DNA from: Micromonospora rhizosphaerae
Lineage (GTDB): Bacteria; Actinomycetota; Actinomycetes; Mycobacteriales; Micromonosporaceae
Reading direction: 5' to 3'
NCBI RefSeq assembly: GCF_900091465.1
Contig: NZ_FMHV01000002.1
Span: 372,001 to 436,000 of the forward strand
DNA: 64,000 nucleotides
Numbering within the stretch: the stretch's first letter is position 1; each line of letters begins with the position of its first letter. Positions 50,876 to 58,740 of this stretch are shown here, piece after piece. The position numbers and the translations under genes are program-made. The notes beneath the pieces are model-generated. The model worked only from the letters and a program-made list of their open reading frames with translations. It made no database searches and had not been told where the DNA came from.

Positions 50876-51091
50876 ATGACCCGACGCGACATCTGGCTGC
50901 TTTCGGACGGCCAACTCTGGCGGGTCCGTGGCCGCTTCGGCGGTGACGGAGGGCAGGAAGTCTCGTACGACTTCCCGGATGAAGTATCGGCGCGCTCGAT
51001 GGTGGCCCGGATGGTGAAGACCTCGGCGGGCACGTGGCGGGATCTCACGGAAGCCGTCCGGCAGGAGCCCAGCCGCAGGCAGACTCAGTAG
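50876..51091 (+). CDS. small cassette-borne hypothetical protein
   Basis: 71 aa (MTRRDIWLLSDGQLWRVRGRFGG). It reads as a compact beta-alpha protein: DIWLLSDGQLWRVR, then EVSYDFPDEVSARSMVARMVKTSAGTWRDLTEAV. A G-rich site precedes the ATG. No family recognised. It lies just downstream of the diverged repeat block, upstream of the dehydrogenase. Confidence 0.5.
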   Translation: MTRRDIWLLSDGQLWRVRGRFGGDGGQEVSYDFPDEVSARSMVARMVKTSAGTWRDLTEAVRQEPSRRQTQ

Positions 51092-51275
51092 CTGAGCCGC
51101 AAGCGGGCACGGCATCGGGCGGGGCAGCGCGGGAAGCCGCTTGAGGGGTCCTGTTATGCCCTCCCAGTGGGGCTGTCGGCGGGAGTTCCATGGGTCAGGA
51201 AGACGTGGATGCTGCGGCTTTCAAGACACGGCTCGGCACCGCAGGCGCTACGTAGAGAGCAAGGAGAAACACCCG

Positions 51276-52298
51276 ATGCGTGGAGTGATCATGCACACCG
51301 CCGGTGATGTCCGGGTGGAGGAGCGTGACGATCCGAAGATCATCGAGCCCACGGACGCGATCGTCCGGCTGACCGCCACGTGCATCTGCGGGTCGGACCT
51401 GTGGCCCTACCGGGGGGTCGAGCCTGCCGACCACCAGGTGATGGGGCATGAGTACGTGGGCGTGGTCGAGGAAGTCGGCTCGGAGGTGCGGAACGTCAAG
51501 GTCGGCGATTTCGTTGTCGGGTCGTTCGTCATCTCCGACGGCACGTGCGAGATCTGCCGGTCCGGCTACCAGTCCCAGTGCGTGCACCGGCAGTTCGTGT
51601 CGCAGACGATCGGCACGCAGGCCGAGAAGGCGCGTATCCCGTTCGCCGATGGCACCCTGGTGCCCACGCCGGGGCACCCGGACCCGGAGCTGATCCCGTC
51701 GCTGCTGGCCGCCTCCGACGTGCTGGGCACCGGCTGGTTCGGCGCCGTGGCAGCCGAGGCCGCCCCGGGCAAGACCGTCGCGGTCGTCGGTGACGGCGCG
51801 GTCGGCTTGATGGCGGTCCTGGCCGCCAAGCAGCTGGGCGCGGAGCGGATCATCGCGATGTCCCGCCACCCCGAACGGCAGAGACTCGCTTTGGAGTACG
51901 GCGCGACCGACATCGTCGAGGAGCGCGGCGAGGAGGGCGTGGCGAAGATCAAGGAGCTCACCGGCGGGCTCGGCGCGCACTCGGTGGTCGAGGCCGTCGG
52001 CACCCAGGAATCGACCCTGCAGGCGATCGGGGCCACCCGGCCGGCCGGGTACATGGGCATCGTCGGCGTGAACTATGAGGTCGCGATCCCCGGCATCCAG
52101 CTGTTCTTCCCCGGCATCCACGTGCACGGTGGTCCTGCCCCGGTCCGCCGGTTCCTGCCCGACCTGATTCAGCTTATCTGGGAACGCAAGATCGACCCCG
52201 GTAAGGTCTTCGACCTCACCCTGCCGCTCGACCAGGCGGCGGAGGGTTACCGGGCGATGGACGAGCGGCGCGCCATCAAGGTGCTGCTCACCGTCTGA
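51276..52298 (+). CDS. zinc-dependent alcohol dehydrogenase
   Basis: 340 aa with AAGGAG before the ATG. Catalytic zinc ligands: Cys in CICGSD (residues 36-41), His/Glu in GHEYVG (58-59). A structural-zinc-like segment GTCEICRSGYQSQCVH follows, with three Cys and one substituted position. The NAD(P) fold is VVGDGAVGLMAVLAAKQLGAERII. It oxidises or reduces alcohols and aldehydes in the cytoplasm. It is the main cargo gene of cassette 1 and was probably accompanied by the XRE-type regulator now broken at 52454. Confidence 0.9.
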   Translation: MRGVIMHTAGDVRVEERDDPKIIEPTDAIVRLTATCICGSDLWPYRGVEPADHQVMGHEYVGVVEEVGSEVRNVKVGDFVVGSFVISDGTCEICRSGYQSQCVHRQFVSQTIGTQAEKARIPFADGTLVPTPGHPDPELIPSLLAASDVLGTGWFGAVAAEAAPGKTVAVVGDGAVGLMAVLAAKQLGAERIIAMSRHPERQRLALEYGATDIVEERGEEGVAKIKELTGGLGAHSVVEAVGTQESTLQAIGATRPAGYMGIVGVNYEVAIPGIQLFFPGIHVHGGPAPVRRFLPDLIQLIWERKIDPGKVFDLTLPLDQAAEGYRAMDERRAIKVLLTV

Positions 52299-52453
52299 CC
52301 AACCCCTCACGCATTTCCGCCCGCCCCGCAGCGCCACGGCGGGGCGGGCGGACGCGTTCCCAACGAATCCGGAAGGAACCAGCCGCTTGCGGCGTTGGCG
52401 GGGTACTGACGGGACCCCCCAAGCGACTAGGAAACGTGGCTACCGTGGAAGGC

Positions 52454-52562
52454 ATGAGCACGAAAGACGAGGTCAGAGAATTTCTGATCTCCCGTCGCGC
52501 CACGTGACGCCAGAACAAGCGGGCCTTCCCGACTACGGCGGGGACCGACGCGTGCCGGGCTA
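52454..52562 (+). pseudogene. N-terminal fragment of an XRE-family regulator, frameshifted
   Basis: ATG 52454 reads MSTKDEVREFLISRRAT then stop; one base shift restores VTPEQAGLPDYGGDRRVPG. This is the well-known start of MmyB-like XRE regulators that usually stand beside oxidoreductase genes. The HTH proper is missing: the sequence passes directly into integrase-like codons at about 52563. Hence a double defect, frameshift plus truncation. Confidence 0.7.
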
Positions 52563-52860
52563 ACGCCACAGAACGTTCGGCAACTGCTGACCGCGAAGCG
52601 GCAGGCGGGACTCTCGATACGGATGGTCCAGTACATCCACGCTGTATTGCGCAACGCGCTTCAGAATGCCATCCGGGAAGAGCTGGTCGCCCGCAACGTG
52701 GCCAAGCTCGTCCAGGTCGAGACGCCTGACTACGAGGTCGGCAAGGGTCTAACCATCGCCCAAGCGCAACGACTGCTCGAACCGTAAAGCCAACACGCTG
52801 CACTCGCTGTACGTCCTGGCGCTCATGCTGGGCCTCCGCCGTGGCGAACTGCTCGGCCTG
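52563..52860 (+). pseudogene. integrase remnant 2 (tyrosine recombinase, N-terminal core)
   Basis: TPQNVRQLLTAKRQAGLSIRMVQYIHAVLRNALQNAIREELVARNVAKLVQV is the core-binding domain of actinobacterial tyrosine integrases. After a frameshift near 52785 the catalytic domain begins (HSLYVLALMLGLRRGELLGL, containing the first catalytic Arg) and stops at about 52860, 50 bp from attachment copy 2. The remainder of the catalytic domain is gone. Confidence 0.8.
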
Positions 52861-52911
52861 CCCGGCCGCTCCGTGACGGGCACGCCGGGCGGGGTTTTGG
52901 CTGGTGAAGAC

Positions 52912-52968
52912 TTGGAGCCCCCGGCCGGGATCGAACCGGCGACATCTCGCTTACAAGCTCTGTGCAGC
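52912..52968 (+). repeat. attachment copy 2 (tRNA-Thr 3' half)
   Basis: 46 bases (52912-52957) are identical to the complement of the tRNA-Thr 3' half (TTGGAGCCCCC ... TTACAAG), then CTCTGTGCAG, a flank shared with copy 3. The 5' half of the tRNA is absent. Confidence 0.9.
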
Positions 52969-53050
52969 ACGTCCGTCCTTGTCCTGCAACGGTCGTTAGC
53001 TCGGACCACTGTCCGTCCCCGCCCTCGCTGAGGTGCCGCCGTCCGGCGCT

Positions 53051-53072
53051 GTTGCTGTCAGCGTTGCTGTCG
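53051..53072 (+). repeat. right arm-type repeats of attachment copy 2
   Basis: GTTGCTGTCA and GTTGCTGTCG, 12 bp apart, start 94 bp after the core. Confidence 0.65.
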
Positions 53073-53149
53073 ACGGCTTTCCCGCCGGCCAACGCCTTTC
53101 GAGAGGGCCTGGGATGATCAAGAGAGCTGGCTTGTTCTAGGAGGCGGGC

Positions 53150-53464
53150 GTGACCCTTGTCCCATGGGCGGTGCGGCGCGAGCACCGCTACAACCACATC
53201 CTGCACATGCTGCGCATCGAGGACCGCCGCCGGGCCGGCGAGCCGATCCCGGCCGCCCAGATGAAAAAGCTGGACATCTGGCTGGGGAACCTGAGGGAGC
53301 AGAACGCGGTCGTCCACTACGACCCGGACACCGAGCAGGGTTGGTGGCTGGTGCACCGCCGGCCTGGGGTGGACGACGACCTGATCCGCGTTCCCGATCG
53401 CGTTACCCGTCTACTTGGGTCCGGGGAGCAGTCGGGCTGGCGCTTGGGAGAGCAACCTACGTGA
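53150..53464 (+). CDS. cassette-borne hypothetical protein
   Basis: 104 aa from GTG 53150 with TAGGAGG upstream. It starts VTLVPWAVRREHRYNHILHMLRIEDRRRAGEPIP. The sequence is basic and helical, followed by LDIWLGNLREQNAVVHYDPDTEQGWWLVHRR, which looks like a small winged or beta-hairpin unit seen in proteins of actinomycete integrative elements and phages. Function unknown. It is the first gene of cassette 2, 80 bp after the arm repeats. Confidence 0.6.
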   Translation: MTLVPWAVRREHRYNHILHMLRIEDRRRAGEPIPAAQMKKLDIWLGNLREQNAVVHYDPDTEQGWWLVHRRPGVDDDLIRVPDRVTRLLGSGEQSGWRLGEQPT

Positions 53465-53535
53465 CGTGAGAGAGCTCCACTGCGTTCGGACGACGTCCGG
53501 ATTACTTCACCTTCGGTCTGGCGGCCTACGCTCCC

Positions 53536-53552
53536 GACCCCCGCCGGGGGGA
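53536..53552. terminator. GACCCCCGCCGGGGGGA palindrome in cassette 2
   Basis: It lies between the convergent ends of the hypothetical gene and the LtrA gene and can form a CCCC/GGGG hairpin. The same sequence occurs at 50621 and, with changes, at 59606, so it is also a repeat of the array. Confidence 0.45.
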
Positions 53553-53636
53553 AACGGAAACAGGCTGCCGACCAGTGAAATCGGGTGTCAAGCACCGCTG
53601 AAAATCGTCCGCTGCCTGCCGTTGGCTGACGGGGCT

Positions 53637-54962
53637 TCACAACCTTGGCCGCAGCCTTCGCTGCCTTCTTGCTGCCTCTACCTCAGCCGGGGGCATCCGT
53701 TGCGGCCCACCTAGCGCTGTGGCGAGGGCGCCTCGTCTGGGTGTCTCCATTCGCGTATGCCGTCCCACGCCGTAACCCCCGGCCAGGACGACGGCCGCGG
53801 CGGTGGCGACGATCACCGGCGCCCGGCCGACCATCGCCGGCGTCAAGGCGACAAGCGTGAGCAGTCCGATCACCCGGGACGGGGACACCCGGGCGAACAC
53901 TTCGTACTCGAGGCGGGACCGCCCGGCCAGGAACAGCGCGGGCCCGCCGAGGATGACCGCGAGCCACAGCGGATCCTGGTGTCCGCGCGGTTGGTCGATG
54001 ACTAGTGCGTAGCCGACGCCGGTGGCGAGAATGCCGGTCACCATGACCAGGTGGGTGTAGTACCCAGACTTAACGAGGCGGTCTGGATGGGGAGCGGCCT
54101 CGATGGCGGCGGGGAACACCGTCCCGGCGCGGTGGAAATAGATTCGCCACATCAGCACGGCGGTGGCGAAGGACATCACGGTCGGGGCCACCCGGTCGGG
54201 AGTGAACTTGTCGGCGAATGTCACTCCCGTGAGCAGGATCGTTTCGCCGATCGTGATGATGATGAACTGCTGGTAGCGCTCGGCGAGGTGCTTGCCCGCG
54301 AGTCTCCAGTCCTCCGCTCCGGTCCGACCAAGCCCGGGTACGAGCCAGCCGAGTACGAGTCCCGTGTAGTCCAGTGCGATCGCTAGCGTCCAGAGCACCC
54401 CGCGCGCGGGACTCTGCGGGAATAGCACCGCTCCGACGATCCAGGGCACGGCGGATAACGCGGCCCAGCAAAGGTGTCGCGCGGGGCTGTGCCGCCCACG
54501 GTCACGCCGGGCAAGCAGGAGGATGACGGGCTTGCCGACCTGGATGGCGACGTACGTGACCGCGAAGACCACAGCTCGATCGCCGAACGCATCGGGCAAC
54601 GTGACCGCCATGATCATGCTGCCGAACATGGTCCAGACGACCAACAGCTGGGTCACGGGTCGTTGTGGATCGACTCTGCTGGTCACAAATGCCGCGTGGA
54701 CCCAGATCAACCACAGGGCCAGTAGCAGCAGCGTCGTCTGACCGACTTCAGGCAGGATGATCCGACGTTCCGTGGTGAAGTCCTCAACCAGGCGCTGCGA
54801 GAATCGGGTGAGCACGAAGACATAAACCAGATCGAGGAGCAGCTCCCCCTCACGGCCATGCAGCAGCCCGCGCGAGCCACCGATCGTCATCTGCCGCTCA
54901 TCTTCCGTCAGCTTGCCCCAGTATTGACCCAGTCGTACCACGCCGCTCGGGGCCTCCGACAC
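53637..54962 (-). CDS. LtrA-like (low temperature requirement A) membrane protein
   Basis: About 441 aa with ten to eleven membrane helices. Family motifs: GELLLDLVYVFVLTRFSQRLVED at the start, QQFIIITIGETILLTGVTFADK in the middle (the IxxxGExIL segment is diagnostic) and a GYYTHLVMVTGILATGVGYALV helix. Function of the family is not settled. The start is uncertain: GTG 54962 is used, the frame is open to 55016, and ATG 54890 is possible. It is the main cargo of cassette 2 and faces left. Confidence 0.82.
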   Translation of the reverse strand: MSEAPSGVVRLGQYWGKLTEDERQMTIGGSRGLLHGREGELLLDLVYVFVLTRFSQRLVEDFTTERRIILPEVGQTTLLLLALWLIWVHAAFVTSRVDPQRPVTQLLVVWTMFGSMIMAVTLPDAFGDRAVVFAVTYVAIQVGKPVILLLARRDRGRHSPARHLCWAALSAVPWIVGAVLFPQSPARGVLWTLAIALDYTGLVLGWLVPGLGRTGAEDWRLAGKHLAERYQQFIIITIGETILLTGVTFADKFTPDRVAPTVMSFATAVLMWRIYFHRAGTVFPAAIEAAPHPDRLVKSGYYTHLVMVTGILATGVGYALVIDQPRGHQDPLWLAVILGGPALFLAGRSRLEYEVFARVSPSRVIGLLTLVALTPAMVGRAPVIVATAAAVVLAGGYGVGRHTRMETPRRGALATALGGPQRMPPAEVEAARRQRRLRPRL

Positions 54963-55250
54963 ATGTCGGCCAGGCGTCCATCCCTCGCCCGCGCCGATCG
55001 CTATCCAGTTGGTCACTCAGGCGGAAGTGTCAGGCGTTCAAGCGGAACCCAGAGCCGCTGTCCGCAGACCAGCAGGAGCGCTTCCCTCGGAAAGGGACGG
55101 CCCCCCACTAGGGGCTGGTCGCCCCTGTCAGGCAGTGTCAACAGGCCGCGTCGTGTGCGCGCACGTCGGTCAGGTGCTGCTCGTTCCGCCCGTCATCGTT
55201 CGCGTGGCGAGCGGCTTGCTGACTCGCTGCTGGCTACGCCTGGCTTCGAC

Positions 55251-55274
55251 GTCTCGCTTACAAGCTCTGTGCAG
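55251..55274 (+). repeat. attachment copy 3 (short core)
   Basis: GTCTCGCTTACAAGCTCTGTGCAG equals copy 2 over 23 of 24 bases. Unlike copies 1 and 2 it does not extend to the tRNA CCA end: the sequence to its left is unrelated. Confidence 0.75.
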
Positions 55275-55354
55275 GTCGTTCGGCGGCGTCCGGCGGCGTC
55301 TGTGACCTCGGGCGATCGTCTGCACTAGTCCGCCAGCGGGCGTTTTCGTCTAGG

Positions 55355-55390
55355 CCGGTTGCTGTCGCCATAGCTGTCGACAGCAACCGG
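55355..55390. repeat. arm-type repeats forming a 13-bp inverted repeat
   Basis: CCGGTTGCTGTCG (55355-55367) is the exact complement of 55378-55390. It includes GTTGCTGTCG 94 bp after core copy 3 and a second TGTCG 12 bp on. It may also be the promoter-proximal operator or hairpin of the lipoyl gene that starts 45 bp later. Confidence 0.6.
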
Positions 55391-55434
55391 CTGGGTCCTG
55401 TGCTTGACTTGACGTCCCCCATTCAAGGAGCGGC

Positions 55435-55848
55435 GTGAGGTTGCTGCACGCGTTATGGAACATCGGTGCACCACTGGTCGGCCTCGCAGTCATGATCGCC
55501 TCGGCCATCGGCGCTCGTAGGCGACACCTTGCACGAGCCGCTGTCGACACACGGCCTTGGCCAAGCCTGCCCGACGGCACAACGGCAGTCGAGATGCCTC
55601 CATTAGGCAAGGGAGTCACAAGCGCGACCGTTGTCCGGCTCATGAAGCACCTGGGCGACCCGGTGCAGGTCGGTGACGTGGCAGCGGAAGTGTCAACCGA
55701 CAAGGTCGACACCGAGATCCCAGCAACCACCGCCGGAACTGTCGATGCTGTGTTCGAAGGCGATGAAGTTCCGGTTGGATTTCCGCTACTCGCCGTGAGT
55801 CCGTCAGCCGTGCTGCCACATCTGGCCGACGACCCACCCTCAGCTTGA
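55435..55848 (+). CDS. membrane-anchored free-standing lipoyl/biotinyl domain protein
   Basis: 137 aa from GTG 55435 (AAGGAG upstream). Residues 8-26 form a membrane helix (WNIGAPLVGLAVMIASAIGARRR) with positive charges after it, placing the rest in the cytoplasm. Residues 50-125 are a complete lipoyl domain: VEMPPLGKGVTSATVVRLMKHLGDPVQVGDVAAEVSTDKVDTEIPATTAGTV, with the modifiable Lys in TDKVDTEIP exactly as in 2-oxoacid dehydrogenase E2 chains. No E1, E2 catalytic, E3 or lipoyl ligase gene is near. Function unknown; it may be a tethered acyl or redox carrier. Confidence 0.8.
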   Translation: MRLLHALWNIGAPLVGLAVMIASAIGARRRHLARAAVDTRPWPSLPDGTTAVEMPPLGKGVTSATVVRLMKHLGDPVQVGDVAAEVSTDKVDTEIPATTAGTVDAVFEGDEVPVGFPLLAVSPSAVLPHLADDPPSA

Positions 55849-56039
55849 GAATCGGGTTGATCTACACGGTGGGTAGTTGCAGCATCAGGGAGATCGCTGC
55901 CGAACGTTGATCGTCGGGCAGATCACGTGTCCGTGTCGCCCCGTGTTGACCGCTGCGTCGGGCACGGATCGGGCACGGGCCTGGCCCAGACGAGACGTGC
56001 GTCGGTGGTGTAGCTGCCAGCAGGGACGGGTGAGGTCAC

Positions 56040-56330
56040 GTGCTCTTGGAGATTGACGGCCGCGAGGTGCGAACCGAAGTCGACCTTCACCTACTCCTGG
56101 CCCGTGCTCTCGACTTCGGGCCGTACTACGGTGCGAACCTAGATGCTCTGTGGGACCGACTGAGCAGGGATGTTCCCCGCCCGGTCGCCGTGGTCTGGAC
56201 TGACTGGCAGCTCAGCGAGAGGAATCTCGGAGCGGAGCGATTCGGAAGGATCTGCGGCCTCCTGCGAGCCGTGGAAGCCGAGGACCGAAAGGCTGGTCAC
56301 GAGGATCGTTTCACGTTCGAGTTGCGATGA
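56040..56330 (+). CDS. barstar-family protein
   Basis: 96 aa from GTG 56040. LLEIDGREVRTEVDLHLLLARALDFGPYYGANLDALWDRLSRDVPRPVAVVWTDW is the barstar (RNase inhibitor) domain, with the conserved YYGxNLDALWD helix that faces barnase. No barnase or other ribonuclease is visible near, so it is an orphan antitoxin or immunity protein, perhaps against toxins of other strains. It is cargo of cassette 3. Confidence 0.85.
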   Translation: MLLEIDGREVRTEVDLHLLLARALDFGPYYGANLDALWDRLSRDVPRPVAVVWTDWQLSERNLGAERFGRICGLLRAVEAEDRKAGHEDRFTFELR

Positions 56331-56746
56331 CCTCTTCGTCCCGAAGGAACCGCCAGGGGCTGATGAGCTGCGCGAGCAGCAGCAGTGAGTTGCCCGAACG
56401 GTCCGTCAGCGTCCATGGACGTCCAGCGGTGGCTACGTCCGTCGTCACTCAGTTGGTCACCCAGCCCGAGCGCCAGGCGGGAAGCGAGACTTGAACCCTG
56501 AATCCCTCCGCGGTTTGTGGATCGGCTCAGATCGGGCGGATCGGCGTCCTGACCCAGGCGAGGTCTCTCGCTTCCTTTCAGCGGTTGACAGTCCTTATCG
56601 GCGTCAATTGTGCCCAATGATCTTGCCGGCCTGTCTGCGACCGAGGACCGCCTGATGACGTGACGATTCTCAAGTACCGGGGCCCCCGGGCGATAAGTAC
56701 GAGGGCTCAGGCACCCGGTCGCGTTGGCCAGGGAGGATCAGGGATC
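56331..56746. other. non-coding stretch in cassette 3
   Basis: No ORF with a ribosome-binding site. CGTCCATGGACGTCC (about 56415) resembles a motif in the right flank of attachment copy 1, and GCGAGACTTGAACCCTGA (56482) resembles a tRNA T-arm complement; both could be decayed att material, but the resemblance is weak. Confidence 0.35.
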
Positions 56747-57163
56747 ATGACGACGCACTTCCGATTGGCACTGTCCGGCGCACAACTAACCCTGCTCGGC
56801 GGCCTGCTCCTGGCGGCGGCGACGGTCGGCACCTGGCTCGCCTGGCTGAGCTGGAACACCGGCTACCGGATCGACCCGGAGACCGGCGCGCGCAGCGGCC
56901 CGTACGCGGTGTGGCAGGTGGCCGGGTGCGTGCTCACGCTTGCCGTGGTCGCCGCCGCCGGTGGCTGGTGGCTCAGCCCGTGGCTGGTCGCGCCGGTAAT
57001 GGCGGTCGCCTTCACGGTTCCCTGGGCCGTGCAGGCCGCGTCGATCGATGGCAGCGGGCTGTGGGCGGTGGGCGCGATGTTGGTGCTGATAGGCACGGCG
57101 GCCGGCAGCGGGGTGGTCAGCCTGGGTACCCACCTGGTCCACCGGCGACTGACCGGCTCGTGA
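56747..57163 (+). CDS. small four-helix membrane protein
   Basis: 138 aa with GGGAGG before the ATG. Four hydrophobic helices: LLGGLLLAAATVGTWLAWLSW, VAGCVLTLAVVAAAGGWWL, SPWLVAPVMAVAFTVPWAVQAAS and WAVGAMLVLIGTAAGSGVVSLG. A short periplasmic loop (NTGYRIDPETGARSGPYAVWQ) lies after the first. No family recognised. It is followed by a strong hairpin, so it forms its own unit in cassette 3. Confidence 0.65.
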   Translation: MTTHFRLALSGAQLTLLGGLLLAAATVGTWLAWLSWNTGYRIDPETGARSGPYAVWQVAGCVLTLAVVAAAGGWWLSPWLVAPVMAVAFTVPWAVQAASIDGSGLWAVGAMLVLIGTAAGSGVVSLGTHLVHRRLTGS

Positions 57164-57235
57164 CCCGGCACCGCCGCGGTACCTACCCTCACACCGCTCC
57201 TGCCGCGAGTGCCGCTGCGGCCCTTCTGTAGATGT

Positions 57236-57269
57236 CAAGCTCCGCCGGCCGTCTCGCCGGCGGAGCTTG
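57236..57269 (+). terminator. 13-bp perfect hairpin after the membrane protein gene
   Basis: CAAGCTCCGCCGG (57236-57248), eight-base loop, and its exact complement (57257-57269). It lies 70 bp past the stop. Confidence 0.65.
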
Positions 57270-57448
57270 CCTACTTCGTCCCGAACGCGGGTACGGGATG
57301 TCGTCGGATGACGTCTGGTGTCGTCCGACGCCTCAGAGCATGGGGCGTCTGCTGCCTTGCGTCGTTCCCTGCCGCCCGCTGGTGATCGTCTCGCTGCCTC
57401 TTCGCTGCTTCCTTGCGCCGCTCCGCGCCGGAGATCTAGCCTGCACGG

Positions 57449-57775
57449 ATGCCGACCGAGACGCGCGGCACGATGCATGGGTGGATCTGGCGCGGGAACC
57501 TGCTGCCGTTCGTCGAGACGATCGCTGATCTTGTGCGGTACCGGCTCGACGACAGCGGGCTCACCGCCGGAGTCGAAAGCTCCGATGCCGACAACGACCT
57601 CTGGTTCACCTTCGTTCTAGACGGGCAGCCGCGCGTCGAGATGCACTTCGCGGGCACGGACGACCAGGTGCTGGTCGACGTGGAATTGGACGGCACCGAC
57701 GAGTCGTTCGAAATCAGGGCCGCCCTATTGCTCGACCTCTGTAGCAGCTACCGCCTGACTCCCGAGGCCAGCTGA
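57449..57775 (+). CDS. cassette-borne hypothetical acidic protein
   Basis: 108 aa from ATG 57449 (MPTETRGTMHGWIWRGNLLPFVETIADLVRYRLDD). It is acidic and predicted alpha/beta: a long N-terminal helix, then strands LWFTFVLDGQPRVEMHFAGTDDQVLVDVELD and a closing helix FEIRAALLLDLCSSYRL. Size and acidity recall immunity proteins, but no match is claimed. It is in cassette 3. Confidence 0.5.
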   Translation: MPTETRGTMHGWIWRGNLLPFVETIADLVRYRLDDSGLTAGVESSDADNDLWFTFVLDGQPRVEMHFAGTDDQVLVDVELDGTDESFEIRAALLLDLCSSYRLTPEAS

Positions 57776-57777
57776 CC

Positions 57778-57903
57778 TGACCTACGCATTACGAGTCGGT
57801 AGCCGGGCGCTGGTCCGCCGGCTGGTCCTCCTACTCGACCTGATACCCCGGTCCGTGATTGTCCGCTGTTGTTCGCCGGTTTGGCTGCTCGCTTAGCTGC
57901 TCG
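57778..57903 (+). repeat. possible second-type attachment remnant
   Basis: GACCTACGCATTACGAG (57778-57795) matches the anticodon-to-variable-loop part of a tRNA-Thr with CGT anticodon (complement). About 90 bp on, GGCTGCTCG and AGCTGCTCG stand 12 bp apart, imitating the core-plus-arm layout of the main sites. A diverged copy of the block is at 50759-50845. Interpretation is tentative. Confidence 0.35.
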
Positions 57904-57959
57904 GCGAGCCCTGGAGGCTTCGTGGCGGTGTGAGTCGGAAAGACCGCGAGCCAGTCGGA

Positions 57960-58379
57960 TCAAACGGTGTGCACCAGCCGGAAACGCTGGGCCAGCACCA
58001 GGGTGTCGTCGTCGACGGTGAAGCCGGGATCGCCCAGCTCCGCGCGCACTTCCTCGCTCTGCCAGAACGCCTCGTGCCCGGCCCGCCACTGCGCCACAGA
58101 CTCATCTCCCTCGCCCTCATCGAGGGCGTGCTGCAGATCGACATCGGCGAGCCGGACCACACGCACCTCGGTCAGCTCGATCACCGCGACGGGCCGGCCC
58201 TCCGAGTCCACCACCGCCGATCGCTGGCCGACCTGAGGCAGCGGCTCGTTCGCGCACTCGTATCCGAGCACAAGGCTGGAGGTCGAGGACTTCGCGCCGG
58301 ACAGGATGGCGGCCACCAGCTTGTCTCGCAGCGGCCCGGGGAACGCGAACTCCGCCAGGGGAAGATCATCGAGATTCAT
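57960..58379 (-). CDS. ASCH domain protein
   Basis: 139 aa from ATG 58379 (MNLDDLPLAEFAFPGPLRDKLVAAILSGAKSSTSSL). The ASCH beta-barrel features are visible: GAKSSTSS (the GxKxxT-type motif), VVDSEGRPVAVIELTEVRVVRLADVD, and the late WxxxHExFW-like AQWRAGHEAFWQS. ASCH proteins bind RNA or modified nucleosides and some are hydrolases. It is the last gene of cassette 3, 40 bp from attachment copy 4. Confidence 0.87.
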   Translation of the reverse strand: MNLDDLPLAEFAFPGPLRDKLVAAILSGAKSSTSSLVLGYECANEPLPQVGQRSAVVDSEGRPVAVIELTEVRVVRLADVDLQHALDEGEGDESVAQWRAGHEAFWQSEEVRAELGDPGFTVDDDTLVLAQRFRLVHTV

Positions 58380-58419
58380 GCGGGAAGGGTAAGTGAACCG
58401 GCGAGCCGCCACTGACTGA

Positions 58420-58448
58420 TATCTCGCTTACAAGGCGCTTTCGGCATG
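58420..58448 (+). repeat. attachment copy 4 (short core)
   Basis: ATCTCGCTTACAAGGCG (58421-58437) equals the tRNA complement; it then continues CTTTCGGCA like copy 1, not like the tRNA. The part toward the CCA end is missing. Confidence 0.75.
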
Positions 58449-58528
58449 AGTCGCAACGTCCGCTGACGGCTGCCACCTCCACCCTGGCCTCGCCGTGCGT
58501 GCGAGTACGTCCGCCGCTGTTTGCGACG

Positions 58529-58551
58529 GTTGATGTCAGCCGTGGATGTCA
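58529..58551 (+). repeat. right arm-type repeats of attachment copy 4
   Basis: GTTGATGTCA (58529-58538) and GGATGTCA (58544-58551), 13 bp apart, start 95 bp after the core. Confidence 0.6.
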
Positions 58552-58740
58552 GCTCGCGGAGCGGCAGGCGAAAGAGCAGGGCGGGCGGCTAGAGGAGCGG
58601 GAACGATGGCCCGGTGCGGTGCTTGACGCCAGCGATGTCGATGATCGGCCTGGGGGTGGCCGGTCCGTCAAAGCCCTATACCTCCCGCGGGCCTTGAGCC
58701 ACCTCGCCTAATTAGCACGGCCGTGACCTATCTCCCCAGC

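Noticed and set aside
56040..56330. toxin-antitoxin pair with barstar
   Set aside because: No ribonuclease-like or other toxin gene is adjacent on either strand.
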